64,000 nt of DNA from Methylovirgula sp. 4M-Z18 (lineage in GTDB: Bacteria; Pseudomonadota; Alphaproteobacteria; Rhizobiales; Beijerinckiaceae): assembly GCF_037890675.1 (NCBI RefSeq), contig NZ_CP149574.1, positions 1-64,000 on the forward strand, given 5' to 3'. Shown piece by piece: positions 35,576 through 45,552 of this stretch; the first letter of the stretch is position 1; every line of letters begins with the position of its first letter. The notes under the pieces were generated by a model. That model was given only the letters and a program-made list of their open reading frames with translations. It did no database searches and was not told where the DNA came from. The translations under genes and the position numbers were made by a program.

Positions 35576-37198
35576 ATGACGGATTCGATTGACAATGACT
35601 GGTGGCGCGGCGCGGTTCTCTATCAGATCTATCCGCGCTCCTATGCCGACGCCAACGGCGATGGGATGGGGGATTTGCGCGGTATTGCCGCGAAGCTCGA
35701 TCACATCGCAAGCCTCGGCGTCGATGCGATCTGGATTTCGCCGTTCTTCAAATCGCCGATGAAGGATTTCGGCTACGACGTTTCCGATTATTGCGATGTC
35801 GACCCGTCCTTTGGGAATTTGCATGATTTCGACGCGCTCATTGTCCGCGCGAAAGAGCTGAAGCTCAAGGTGCTGATCGATCTCGTTCTGTCGCACACCT
35901 CCGATCAGCATCCCTGGTTCGCGGAAAGCCGCAAGGACAAAACGAATCCGAAATCTGATTGGTATGTGTGGGCGGACGCGAAACCGGATGGATCGCCTCC
36001 CAACAATTGGCTGTCGATTTTCGGCGGCTCCGCCTGGGCCTGGGATACGCGGCGCTGCCAATATTATCTGCATAATTTTCTGGTCGAGCAGCCGGACTTG
36101 AACTTTCACAATCCGGCCGTGCGGGATGCGCTTCTCGCCGCGACGAAATTCTGGCTCGACCGCGGCGTCGACGGCTTCCGTCTCGATACGGTGAATTTCT
36201 ATTTTCATGATCGCCTGCTGCGCGACAATCCGCCGGCCGCGATCCGCGACGTGCCCGATATTCCGGCATCCAATCCCTATTCCTATCAAGATCATCTCTA
36301 CGACAAGACGCAGCCCGAAAACCTCGGCTTCCTGCGTGATTTTCGCGCGTTGCTCGATCAATATCCGGCGATCACGACGGTGGGCGAAGTCGGCGCCAGC
36401 CTGCGCGGACTCGAAGTGATGGGCGAATACACCTCGGGCGGCGACAAATTGCACATGTGCTACGCGTTCGATCTGCTCGGCCTGAAATTCGGCGCGCAGT
36501 ATGTGCGCGCACGGCTGGAGGCCTACGAGCACGAGGTCACCGAAGGCTGGGGCTGCTGGGCTTTTTCCAACCATGACGTGGTGCGCACGGTGACGCGTTG
36601 GGGTTTTGCCGATGAGCGGGAGAAGGCTGCGCCGCTGCTGCTGGCGCTGCTGGTTTCGTTGCGCGGCACGGCCTGCATCTATCAGGGCGAGGAACTCGGC
36701 CTCACCGAGGCGCAACTGGCGTTCGAGGATTTGCGCGATCCCTATGGCATCGCTTTCTGGCCGGAAATGCCAAGCCGCGACGGCTGCCGCACGCCGATGC
36801 CATGGGAGAACAGCGCCGGCGCCGGCTTCTCGACCGCCAAGCCCTGGCTGCCGATTCCGGATGAACATCGCGCACTGGCCGTCGCCGTGCAGGAAGCGAG
36901 CGAGACCTCGGTGCTGCATCGCGCACGTGAGATCCTGCATTGGCGCAAAAGCGTCCCGGCCCTCGCGCGCGGCGGAATCATGTTTCATGACGCGGACGAA
37001 CCGGTGCTGAGCTTCAGCCGCAGCGCCGACGGCACGACGGTTCTGTGCGTGTTCAACCTGAGCGACACGCCGCAAAGCTTTGATGCGTCTTTGCTCGGGA
37101 CCATCGCGCCGCTGACCGGGCACGGTTTTGCGTCGACGCTCGAAAACGAAACCGTTCACCTGCCGCCCTTCGCCGCCTTCTACGGCCTCGTGATATAA
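35576..37198 (+). CDS. aglA: Alpha-glucosidase, GH13 family (AglA-like)
   Basis: A 540-residue intracellular glycoside hydrolase that cleaves imported alpha-glucosides to glucose. GH13 regions are in order: DAIWISPFFKSPMKDFGYDV, DLVLSHTSDQHPWF, the nucleophile Asp in DGFRLDTVNF (about residue 206), the acid/base Glu in TTVGEVG (about 270), and the transition-state Asp in FSNHDVVR. No signal peptide is present, consistent with action after uptake. It begins 18 nt after the permease stop. The product glucose can enter glycogen synthesis through the nearby glg genes after phosphorylation by an enzyme outside the window. Confidence 0.93.
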   Translation: MTDSIDNDWWRGAVLYQIYPRSYADANGDGMGDLRGIAAKLDHIASLGVDAIWISPFFKSPMKDFGYDVSDYCDVDPSFGNLHDFDALIVRAKELKLKVLIDLVLSHTSDQHPWFAESRKDKTNPKSDWYVWADAKPDGSPPNNWLSIFGGSAWAWDTRRCQYYLHNFLVEQPDLNFHNPAVRDALLAATKFWLDRGVDGFRLDTVNFYFHDRLLRDNPPAAIRDVPDIPASNPYSYQDHLYDKTQPENLGFLRDFRALLDQYPAITTVGEVGASLRGLEVMGEYTSGGDKLHMCYAFDLLGLKFGAQYVRARLEAYEHEVTEGWGCWAFSNHDVVRTVTRWGFADEREKAAPLLLALLVSLRGTACIYQGEELGLTEAQLAFEDLRDPYGIAFWPEMPSRDGCRTPMPWENSAGAGFSTAKPWLPIPDEHRALAVAVQEASETSVLHRAREILHWRKSVPALARGGIMFHDADEPVLSFSRSADGTTVLCVFNLSDTPQSFDASLLGTIAPLTGHGFASTLENETVHLPPFAAFYGLVI

Positions 37199-37216
37199 AT
37201 CGGGATTGGAGAATCC

Positions 37217-38299
<1,083 letters not shown>

Positions 38300-38314
38300 G
38301 TATCTCCTCGCGCG

Positions 38315-38347
38315 TCATTGCGAGGAGCGTAAGCGACGAAGCAATCC
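38315..38347 (+). repeat. Palindromic repeat copy, left of IS110
   Basis: TCATTGCGAGGAGCGTAAGC followed by GACGAAGCAATCC. It is the same family as the inner arms at 7406-7443. The opposite-facing partner is at 39557-39582 beyond the transposase. A further GAAGCAATCC occurs at 38401-38410. Confidence 0.8.
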
Positions 38348-38516
38348 TGTATGTTTGTAGAGCGTCACGCGTTGGTGTGACGTGAGGCGGGTGTGGCGCG
38401 GAAGCAATCCAGGCAACACCGTGATGATGGCGAGCGCATGCCCGCCTCCTGTTGTGACCGAACAGTCGATTGGGCGGCGTGTTTGACCGCGCTGGTCCGG
38501 ATACAGGAGAGGCTTC
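38348..38516 (+). ncRNA. Candidate bridge-RNA region of the IS110 element
   Basis: IS110-group elements encode a structured bridge RNA in the non-coding left end that pairs with donor and target DNA (family knowledge). The left flank here has the expected size and position. A perfect hairpin is visible at 38363-38382: stem CGTCAC/GTGACG, loop GCGTTGGT. I could not fold the entire region or locate the guide loops, so this is a candidate only. Confidence 0.35.
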
Positions 38517-39467
38517 ATGATCGTCTTGTCGAACGCCGCCGGGATTGATGCCGGGCGGGATTTTCTGGATGTTGCGGTTGAACCGTGCGGCCATGTTCGC
38601 CGGGTCGCCAACGCACCTGCCGGCATCAAGGCCTTGCTGGCCTGGCTGACGCGCCGACAGGTGCGGCGCGTCGTGCTGGAGGCGATCGGCCCCTATGCGG
38701 CGCGCCTCGTGCGGGCCCTTGCCGATACCGGTTTCGAGGTCGGCCTCGTGGATCCGCGCCGCATCCGGGCCTGGCGGACCGCCGAAGGACGTCGGGCCAA
38801 AACGGATCGGCTGGACGCCAAGCTCATTGCGCGCTTTGCTCTGCGCATGGAAAATATCATCCGCCCCGTGCCCACGCCCCAGGCCCAGCGCATCAAGGCG
38901 CTGTCGACACGCCGTCGGCAGATCGTCGAGATGATTGCGATGGAAAAGACCCGTCTGAAGCAGGCTTTTGACGCGGACATCGCCCAGAACCATCGAGAGA
39001 CGATCGCTTTCCTGACGAGCCAGCGCGCGGCGCTCGAGGCGGAGTTGACCGCATGCCTGACGGCCGACGATGGCGGCGCCCGCCTAGCCCTACTGCAGAC
39101 TGCGCCAGGGGTCGGGCCGGCGGTGGCCATCACGCTCCTGGCGGACCTGCCGGAACTCGGAACGCTGGATCGGCGGGCCGTGGCTAGCCTCGCCGGCCTC
39201 GCGCCCCAGATCACCCAGAGCGGTCTCGACAAGGGGCAAGCGCACATTGCGGGCGGACGCCCCTGTCTGCGCAATGCGCTCTATATGGCGGCCCTTGCGG
39301 CAACCCGATCCAAATCCGGAATGCGCAGTGAGTATGAAGCCATGCGCAACGCCGGAAAACCACCCAAGGTCGCTCTCATCGCCATCGCACGAAAACTCCT
39401 GGTCATCCTCAACCATATGATGCGCGAGCGCCGACCCTGGACACCAAATCCCTCACAAAAAACTTGA
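38517..39467 (+). CDS. IS110-family transposase (DEDD recombinase)
   Basis: A 316-residue recombinase. The N-terminal RuvC-like domain has D11 (GIDAGRDF), E55 (VVLEAIGP), and D97/D100 (AKTDRLDAKL), matching the DEDD set. The C-terminal transposase domain has APGVGPAVAITLLADLPELG and QSGLDKG, where S235 falls at the place of the catalytic serine in IS621. The reading frame is complete with AGGAGAGG upstream, so the enzyme could be active. Length and the long non-coding left end place it in the IS110 group rather than IS1111. Confidence 0.92.
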   Translation: MIVLSNAAGIDAGRDFLDVAVEPCGHVRRVANAPAGIKALLAWLTRRQVRRVVLEAIGPYAARLVRALADTGFEVGLVDPRRIRAWRTAEGRRAKTDRLDAKLIARFALRMENIIRPVPTPQAQRIKALSTRRRQIVEMIAMEKTRLKQAFDADIAQNHRETIAFLTSQRAALEAELTACLTADDGGARLALLQTAPGVGPAVAITLLADLPELGTLDRRAVASLAGLAPQITQSGLDKGQAHIAGGRPCLRNALYMAALAATRSKSGMRSEYEAMRNAGKPPKVALIAIARKLLVILNHMMRERRPWTPNPSQKT

Positions 39468-39556
39468 CGCAAAACACAGTCGCCATCTCCCTCCCAGGAA
39501 GGAGCCGCCGCCGTCGGGCCGTTGCGGCGAAAGAAAAACAATTCAGGTTGGGAGAT

Positions 39557-39582
39557 GGATTGCTTCGCTTCGCTCGCAATGA
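39557..39582 (-). repeat. Palindromic repeat copy, right of IS110
   Basis: GGATTGCTTCGCTTCGCTCG followed by CAATGA, the reverse complement of the copy at 38315-38347 apart from a short internal difference. Immediately before it, GGGAGATGG (39550-39558) pairs with CCATCTCCC at 39483-39491, another hairpin near the element's right end. Confidence 0.75.
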
Positions 39583-39641
39583 CGGCGCGCGCGTAGTGGC
39601 AATGGAACGAATATCAAAAGACACTCGCACATTGCAGCGTT

Positions 39642-42600
39642 TCACACGGAGGACAGATTCACGCGGCCCTTCTGCATCGCCGCAATAATCGCTTTCGCCT
39701 CCGTGCCCTCAAACAAATCGTCGACTGTCGCACTCACGCGCCGCCGCCAATTGGGTCGTTCGCGGTCGGTGCCGGGTAGATTGATGCCGTCGGTTTCGCC
39801 GGCGAGGTCGTCGGCCTGCGCCAGGACGAGCATGCAGGGCGTTTGCGCAACGGCGGCGTGGACTTGCGTGATCGGTGCGTCGGTGCTCGGCGTGTCGTCT
39901 AAGCCGTCTTCGCGCAAGGCCTCTTGCAGAGCCGCTTTTTCCGCTTCGCGCATCGCCATATGCGCGCGCACGCTGTCTTCGCTCAACTTGCCGAGCGTCT
40001 CGTTCTCGGCAATATCGACGCCCTGCCACCAACCTTTGAATGTCGGTAGATCATGGGTCGACACGCAGGCGATCGCCTTGTCGGGATAGGCCGCGGGCGG
40101 GTTGAACGCGATGCCGTCGCGCTCGAAGAACAGCACTTTGTAGCTCAACATATCGGCGGCGGCGAGGCGCTCACGGAAGCCTTCCGGAACGGTGCCGAGA
40201 TCTTCGCCGACCACGAGGCAGCGGGCTTTTGCGCTCTCCAGCGCGACCTCGGCCAGCATCTCTTCAAACGGATAGGCGACATAGGCGCCATCCTTGCCTT
40301 GCGCCCCGTCCGGCACCTGAAACAGGCGCGTGAGGCCCATGACATGGTCGATACGCAGCGCGCCGGCATGCCGCATATTGGCGGCGATGAGCGCCGCGAA
40401 CGAGGCAAATCCCTCTTGCGCCATGCGCAGCGGATTGGGCGGCGGCAGGTTCCACACTTGTCCCGAGGCGGAGAACGGATCGGGCGGCGCGCCGATCGAC
40501 ACGCCGCGCATGAAATAGGCGCCGCCGGCCCAGACTTCAGCGCTATCCGGCGCTGCCCCTACGGCAATGTCGCGGTAAAAGCCGAGCGCCAGATCGTTCT
40601 GTGCCGCAGCAGCAAACTGCTGTTCGCACAGGAATTGGAGATAGAGCTGAAACCGATAGTCTTGCTCGTTCTGTGCCAAGAAGGATGCGACATCTGCCCC
40701 TTGTGGCGCACGCAACGCATCGGGCCATTCCGACCACGCCTCGCCTTGCCGCGTTTCTGCGATCGTGGCAAATCGCGCGAAATTTTCGAGCGCCGGACCG
40801 CCTTGACGGACGAATGCGGCGAAGGCTTGCGCGAGATCGGGAGCCGCACCGGCCGAGAATGCGGCAAAACTCGCTTCGAGGATCGCGCGCTTCACGTTCC
40901 ACACGGCGGGATAATCGATCATGCGGCGCGCTGTGAGCGCCTCGATCGCTCGCGCGTTGCTATCGAGAAGCGCTTTTGCGGCGGGGGCATGTCCGATGAC
41001 GGAACCGGCTGTGACATCGATATAAATCGGATCGAGGAATCGCCGGTCCGAGGGATGGTAGGGGCTCGCCCGCTCGCGGTCCGTTTCGAACAAGGCGTGC
41101 ATGGGGTTCAGGCCCACCAGCGCCGCGCCCTGCGCCGCCGAGGCATGGGCAAAATCGCGCAACGTCGAGAAATCGCCGATGCCCTGGTCGCTGCGGCCAC
41201 GCAAGGCGTAAAGATGGGCCGCGACGCCGAAGCGCTTGGCGCCTTGCCGCAACTCATCGGGCAGATAGCAGCCACGCGGCGCCACGGTGAGACGACAGAT
41301 GTCATTCGGCTGGCTCTCCAGCCAGACACGCGCGCGCCCTTGCGGCAGAGGCGGAAGCGTCAAGAGATAGGCGGTGCTGATGCGGTCGTCGGCGGCGCGC
41401 CAGTCGCGTAAAGTCGGCCGCGTCGCGGCGAGCGGCACGACGATCTCTTCGCTGCTCTCGCTCTGCACGATCAGATTGCCGTTCGGCAGCGGCACGTTGC
41501 GCGGCAGCGTTAGGCGGATGGTGACGGGCGTGTCCGCCTGGCCGACCGCAGCCTCCGGCAAGATGCGTCGGTCGCGCCTTTCGCTCAAATAAGCGAGGCT
41601 TTCGCGGGCCTGCGTATTGGTTGCGGCGTCAAGCCCCATCCCCGCGAGCAGAGCCTGCTTTGTCGCGTCCGGCACCCGGTGATTGGTACCGCCGACATCC
41701 CACCAATCCGATGCGATGCCAGCGCCGCGCGCGAGTGTGTCGAGCAGATCGGAGGCAACGCCTTGCGGCCGCGCGAGCTGTGTCGCACCGATCTCCTCGA
41801 CGAAGAGGACGACACTGCGCGGCGCGACAGTCGTTTGCGCTGTGGCCGCAATCCAGGGCATCTCGCTTGCATCGGGCGCGGCCGTGTCGACAGCTCTGCG
41901 CCAGGCATAATGCGCCCGCGTCTCCGGCAAGGTGATATCGATGCTTTGCGCCCCTGCGTGGAGTACCACGACGACGCGATCGAGCGATTGGGGCGCCTGA
42001 TCCGGCGCGGCGAGGCTGGCGATCAGCGTGTTCAGATTGGGATCGTGCCAGGCGGCATCGCGCAGCGCCTGGCCGTCGGGCGCATACCAGGCCACGTCGG
42101 GAAGCCAGGACTCTTCCCCCGGAGCGCCGGTGAGGAAATGGTCGCTGCATAGGGCGGCGTGGCTCTGCCGCAGCGCGATGAGCTTGGCGCAAAACGCCGC
42201 CAGTCCGGCGTCCGCTTTGTCCCAGTCGAGCCACGATATCTCGTTGTCCTGCGCATAGGCATTGTTGTTGCCGTTCTGCGACTGCCCGCATTCGCTGCCC
42301 ATCGACAGCATCGGCGTGCCGCGCGAGAAGAGGAGCGTCGCGAGCAGGTTGCGCTGATCCTGCAGCCGCGCCGCCCGGATCGCCGTCTCCTCGCTCGGCC
42401 CTTCAATGCCATGGTTCCAGGAATTGTTGGCATCCGTGCCGTCGCGATTGTTCTCGCCATTGGCGAGATTGTGCTTGCCCGCGTAGCTCGTGAGATCGGC
42501 CAGGGTGAGGCCATCGTGGGCGGTGATGAAATTGACGCTGCGCGACGGCCGGCGTTTCCGCCCAAAAAGATCCTCCGAGCCGGCGACGCGCGTCGCGAGA

Positions 42601-43874
42601 TCGCCGAGCAGGTAGGGATCGCCGCGCCAGAAGCGGCGGATACAATCGCGGTACTTGTCGTTCCACTCGCCCCAATTGGCGTTGAAATATCCGGTTTGAT
42701 ACCCGCCTGGGCCGATGTCCCAAGGCTCGGCGATGATTTTCAAGTCGCGTAAAATTGGGTCTTGCGCGATGGCCGTCAATAAGGGCGCGGCAGAGTCGAA
42801 ACCGTTGTCGCCGCGCCCGAGCGTCGTCATCAGATCGAAGCGGAACCCGTCGAGGCCGGCGTTCTGCGCCCAGGTCCGCAGGGCGTCCATGGCGAGGCGC
42901 ACGACCTGCGGCCGGTCGCAGGCAAGAATATTGCCGCAGCCGGCATCGTCGATGTAATGGCGCGGGTCGTCGGGCCGCAGGCGGTAATAGCTCGCATTGT
43001 CGAGCCCGCGCAGCGAGACGGTCGGGCCGAGCGCGTCCCCTTCGGCGCTGTGGTTCAGCACCACGTCGAGCAGCACTTCGATTCCGGCCGCCTGCAGCGC
43101 CGCGACCGTGCTGCGGATTTCCGCCCATCCGCCCGGCGCCAATTTCGGCTCGAAAGCGCACCAGCCGATGGGGTTGTAGTTCCAGTAATTGACCAGGCCG
43201 AGTGGGGCGAGATGCCGCTCATCAAGCCCGGCCATCGCCGGCATCAGTTCGACCGAGGTGATGCCGAGGCGCACGAGATGGTCGATCGCCGCTGGATGGG
43301 CGAGGCCGGCGAATGTGCCGTGGAGTTTTTCGGGGACCTGCGGATGGCGCTTGGTGAAACCGCGCACATGCAATTCATAGAGGACCGTTTTGCCCCAGGG
43401 GACGCGAGATCCGGCACGCGGGTCAGAGGATCTCGCGGCCTGCGACGCCTCGCCCACCACCGCCTTCGGCATGAACGGCGCGCTGTCGGTCGCGTCGAAG
43501 GACAGATCGAGTGCGGGGTCGTTGCGGCGATAGCCGAACATACTGTCATGCAGCTTGAACGGCCGGTCGATCTGCCGCGCGTAAGGATCGAGCAGCAGCT
43601 TGTTCGGGTTGAAGCGATGGCCTTGCTGCGGCGCATAAGGGCCATAGGCGCGTAGTCCATAACGCTGGCCGACTTCAATGGCGGCGATATGCGCATGAAA
43701 GACGTCGCCAGTGCGCTCGGTGAGGCGGATGCGCTGCACCTCGCGATCGGCTTCGTCGAACAGGCAAAACTCGATGGCTTCGGCATGGGCGGAGAAGACG
43801 GCGATATTGGCGCCGTCGTCATTCAGCGTCACGCCGAGGGGTTCTGGAAATCCGGCGGTCAATTTGAGCATCAT
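39642..43874 (-). CDS. glgX-malQ: Fused glycogen debranching enzyme GlgX / 4-alpha-glucanotransferase MalQ
   Basis: A 1410-residue intracellular protein with two GH families in one chain. Residues 1 to about 690 are GlgX: a starch-binding-like N-domain, then GH13 catalytic Asp in DGFRFDLMTTLGR, Glu in IIAEPWDIGPGG, and Asp in ITAHDGLTLADL. Residues about 690-1410 are GH77 MalQ: RIDHVMGLTRLF, VGEDLGTVPEGF and VSTHDLPTF hold its catalytic acids. GlgX removes short branches left by phosphorylase; MalQ recycles the released maltotetraose into longer chains that GlgP can use. Fusions of this kind are known (PRK14510-type). No frameshift is present. It is the last gene of the glycogen operon, 223 nt after glgA. 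Confidence 0.93.
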   Translation of the reverse strand: MMLKLTAGFPEPLGVTLNDDGANIAVFSAHAEAIEFCLFDEADREVQRIRLTERTGDVFHAHIAAIEVGQRYGLRAYGPYAPQQGHRFNPNKLLLDPYARQIDRPFKLHDSMFGYRRNDPALDLSFDATDSAPFMPKAVVGEASQAARSSDPRAGSRVPWGKTVLYELHVRGFTKRHPQVPEKLHGTFAGLAHPAAIDHLVRLGITSVELMPAMAGLDERHLAPLGLVNYWNYNPIGWCAFEPKLAPGGWAEIRSTVAALQAAGIEVLLDVVLNHSAEGDALGPTVSLRGLDNASYYRLRPDDPRHYIDDAGCGNILACDRPQVVRLAMDALRTWAQNAGLDGFRFDLMTTLGRGDNGFDSAAPLLTAIAQDPILRDLKIIAEPWDIGPGGYQTGYFNANWGEWNDKYRDCIRRFWRGDPYLLGDLATRVAGSEDLFGRKRRPSRSVNFITAHDGLTLADLTSYAGKHNLANGENNRDGTDANNSWNHGIEGPSEETAIRAARLQDQRNLLATLLFSRGTPMLSMGSECGQSQNGNNNAYAQDNEISWLDWDKADAGLAAFCAKLIALRQSHAALCSDHFLTGAPGEESWLPDVAWYAPDGQALRDAAWHDPNLNTLIASLAAPDQAPQSLDRVVVVLHAGAQSIDITLPETRAHYAWRRAVDTAAPDASEMPWIAATAQTTVAPRSVVLFVEEIGATQLARPQGVASDLLDTLARGAGIASDWWDVGGTNHRVPDATKQALLAGMGLDAATNTQARESLAYLSERRDRRILPEAAVGQADTPVTIRLTLPRNVPLPNGNLIVQSESSEEIVVPLAATRPTLRDWRAADDRISTAYLLTLPPLPQGRARVWLESQPNDICRLTVAPRGCYLPDELRQGAKRFGVAAHLYALRGRSDQGIGDFSTLRDFAHASAAQGAALVGLNPMHALFETDRERASPYHPSDRRFLDPIYIDVTAGSVIGHAPAAKALLDSNARAIEALTARRMIDYPAVWNVKRAILEASFAAFSAGAAPDLAQAFAAFVRQGGPALENFARFATIAETRQGEAWSEWPDALRAPQGADVASFLAQNEQDYRFQLYLQFLCEQQFAAAAQNDLALGFYRDIAVGAAPDSAEVWAGGAYFMRGVSIGAPPDPFSASGQVWNLPPPNPLRMAQEGFASFAALIAANMRHAGALRIDHVMGLTRLFQVPDGAQGKDGAYVAYPFEEMLAEVALESAKARCLVVGEDLGTVPEGFRERLAAADMLSYKVLFFERDGIAFNPPAAYPDKAIACVSTHDLPTFKGWWQGVDIAENETLGKLSEDSVRAHMAMREAEKAALQEALREDGLDDTPSTDAPITQVHAAVAQTPCMLVLAQADDLAGETDGINLPGTDRERPNWRRRVSATVDDLFEGTEAKAIIAAMQKGRVNLSSV

Positions 43875-43995
43875 CTCGTTGAAGTAGTAGATTTCCGACG
43901 ACGCTCAAATCGCGATTTTCCGCCGTGGCCACTTGAAAAGTAGACGATCTGACGCTCGACGCAATATCTCATGCGCCAATTTTGATCAGCGCAAT

Positions 43996-44017
43996 ATCCT
44001 TTTTAAATCCTTTTTAA
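43996..44017. repeat. Tandem 11-bp repeat upstream of glgX-malQ
   Basis: ATCCTTTTTAA is repeated head to tail at 43996-44006 and 44007-44017, in the gap between glgA and glgX-malQ. The minus-strand reading, TTAAAAAGGAT, is AT-rich and 120 nt before the start codon, so it may mark a promoter or a slippage-prone tract. Confidence 0.5.
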
Positions 44018-44063
44018 AGAGCCGATTGACCGGGGTGCTTAGAGAAGTTCCTTTTGCCTCTGC

Positions 44064-44087
44064 GCGCGCATGTAGAAATATGCGCGC
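44064..44087 (-). terminator. Hairpin just after glgA
   Basis: Arms GCGCGCAT (44064-44071) and ATGCGCGC (44080-44087) form an 8-bp stem with an 8-nt loop, 11 nt past the glgA stop. No T-run follows on the minus strand, so it may slow or partly stop transcription, or protect the upstream mRNA, rather than end it fully. Confidence 0.5.
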
Positions 44088-44097
44088 CGCGTCGCTC

Positions 44098-45552
44098 TTA
44101 GCCTTGCGCACCTATCAGATCCCGATAGAGCTTCGCATATTGGCGCGCCGGATTGGTCCAGGACACGTCCGTTTTCATCGCGCGCCTCTGCATGCCTTTC
44201 CACACCGTTTGATCGCGCCACAGCGCGGCGGTCCGGCGGATCGCGGCGTCCAGCATCTCGACCGTCGGCGGCGCGAATTGCACTCCGGTGCCGACCCCCG
44301 AGCTAAAGGCCATTTCGTTCATGTCGATCACCGTATCGGCGAGGCCGCCAACGCGCGCGACGACGGGGATCGCGCCGTAGCGCAAGGCGCAAAGCTGGGT
44401 CAGGCCGCACGGTTCGAAGCGCGAGGGCACGAGGATCGCGTCGGAGCCAGCCTGGATGAGATGGGCCACCGTCTCGTCATAGCCGAAATAGGTGCCGATG
44501 CGGCCGGGATTGGTCGCGGTGGCGTGGTGGAAGCCGTATTCGAGCCCCTTGTCGCCCGCGCCCAGCAGGGCGAGCTGGCAGCCTTCGCCGAGCAGGGTCG
44601 GCAAGGTCGCGAGCAGCAGGTCGAGCCCCTTCTGTTGCGACAGACGGCTGACGACGCCGAAAACCAGCGCGTTGGGGTTGACCTCCAGGCCGAAGCGTTC
44701 CTGCAGCAGCGCCTTGCTCTTGGCGCGGCCGGAAATTTTGGCGACATCGAAAGACGCCGGCAGCGCGGCGTCGGTCGCGGGATTCCACACATCCGTGTCG
44801 ATGCCGTTCAAAATGCCCGACAGGACGCCGGCGCGCTGGCGCAGCAAGCCGTCGAGTCCCATGCCGGCATCGGCGCCGCGAATTTCGACCGCATAGGTCG
44901 GGGAGACGGTGGTGACGCGGTCGGCAAGCTGCAGGCCCGCCTTTAAATAGCCGATCGTATTGTAATATTCGACGCCGTCCACGGCGTAAGCCCGGGCCGG
45001 CAGGCCGATCTGCCCCAACAGGTGCGGCGGAAATTGGCCCTGGAACGCGAGATTGTGCACCGTGATTACGGTGCCGGGCCGCGGCCCATCCGCATAATGC
45101 AGATAGGCGGGCGCGAGGCCCGCCTGCCAATCATGCGCATGCACCACGTCGGGCACAAATGCCGCCACCGCGCCGAGGCCGATATCGGCTGCCGCCCGCG
45201 CGAGCGCCGCGAAGCGAAACGCATTGTCCTGCCAATCGCGCCCGTCGGGCCCGGAATAGGGATTGCCGGCCCGATCGAACAGGTGTGGCGCGTCGAGCAC
45301 GAACAGCTCGAGCCCCGCGGCGGTGCCGGCGAGAACTTTCGCCGCACCGCCGAAGATATGCCCATAAGTATGCACGACGCTCGGTTTTTGCAGCGCCTTG
45401 ATCACCGCCGGATATCCGGGCACCAGCGACCGCATCTCGACGCCTTCCTTGGCGAGCGCCAAGGGCAGAGCGCCGGCGACATCGGCCAGGCCGCCGGTCT
45501 TGATCAGCGGATAGATTTCGGAGGCGACCGAAAGGACGCGCAAATCGCTCAT
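44098..45552 (-). CDS. glgA: Glycogen synthase
   Basis: A 484-residue GT5 glycosyltransferase that extends alpha-1,4-glucan from ADP-glucose. The N-terminal ADP-glucose motif [13 protein letters not shown] is at about 18-30. [12 protein letters not shown], the mid-protein [15 protein letters not shown] and the catalytic-side segment [20 protein letters not shown] are intact. The start overlaps the glgC stop (ATGA), so synthase and pyrophosphorylase are made together. Length is normal for bacterial GlgA. Confidence 0.96.
   Translation of the reverse strand: MSDLRVLSVASEIYPLIKTGGLADVAGALPLALAKEGVEMRSLVPGYPAVIKALQKPSVVHTYGHIFGGAAKVLAGTAAGLELFVLDAPHLFDRAGNPYSGPDGRDWQDNAFRFAALARAAADIGLGAVAAFVPDVVHAHDWQAGLAPAYLHYADGPRPGTVITVHNLAFQGQFPPHLLGQIGLPARAYAVDGVEYYNTIGYLKAGLQLADRVTTVSPTYAVEIRGADAGMGLDGLLRQRAGVLSGILNGIDTDVWNPATDAALPASFDVAKISGRAKSKALLQERFGLEVNPNALVFGVVSRLSQQKGLDLLLATLPTLLGEGCQLALLGAGDKGLEYGFHHATATNPGRIGTYFGYDETVAHLIQAGSDAILVPSRFEPCGLTQLCALRYGAIPVVARVGGLADTVIDMNEMAFSSGVGTGVQFAPPTVEMLDAAIRRTAALWRDQTVWKGMQRRAMKTDVSWTNPARQYAKLYRDLIGAQG

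Larger units (their letters stand above)
38348..39556 (+). mobile_element. IS110-family element between two inverted repeat arms
   Basis: The segment between the two repeat arms contains one IS110-type transposase gene with about 170 nt of non-coding DNA before it and about 90 nt after. IS110 elements lack terminal inverted repeats and leave no target duplication, so the exact ends cannot be read from one copy; the coordinates given are the outer limits. The intact arrangement at 7406-7560, where similar arms are separated by about 80 nt, shows what the empty site may look like. Confidence 0.65.

Noticed and set aside
43996-44017. Possible phase-variation tract
   Set aside because: Only two units, in a non-coding gap. 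Too little to claim variable expression without comparing isolates.
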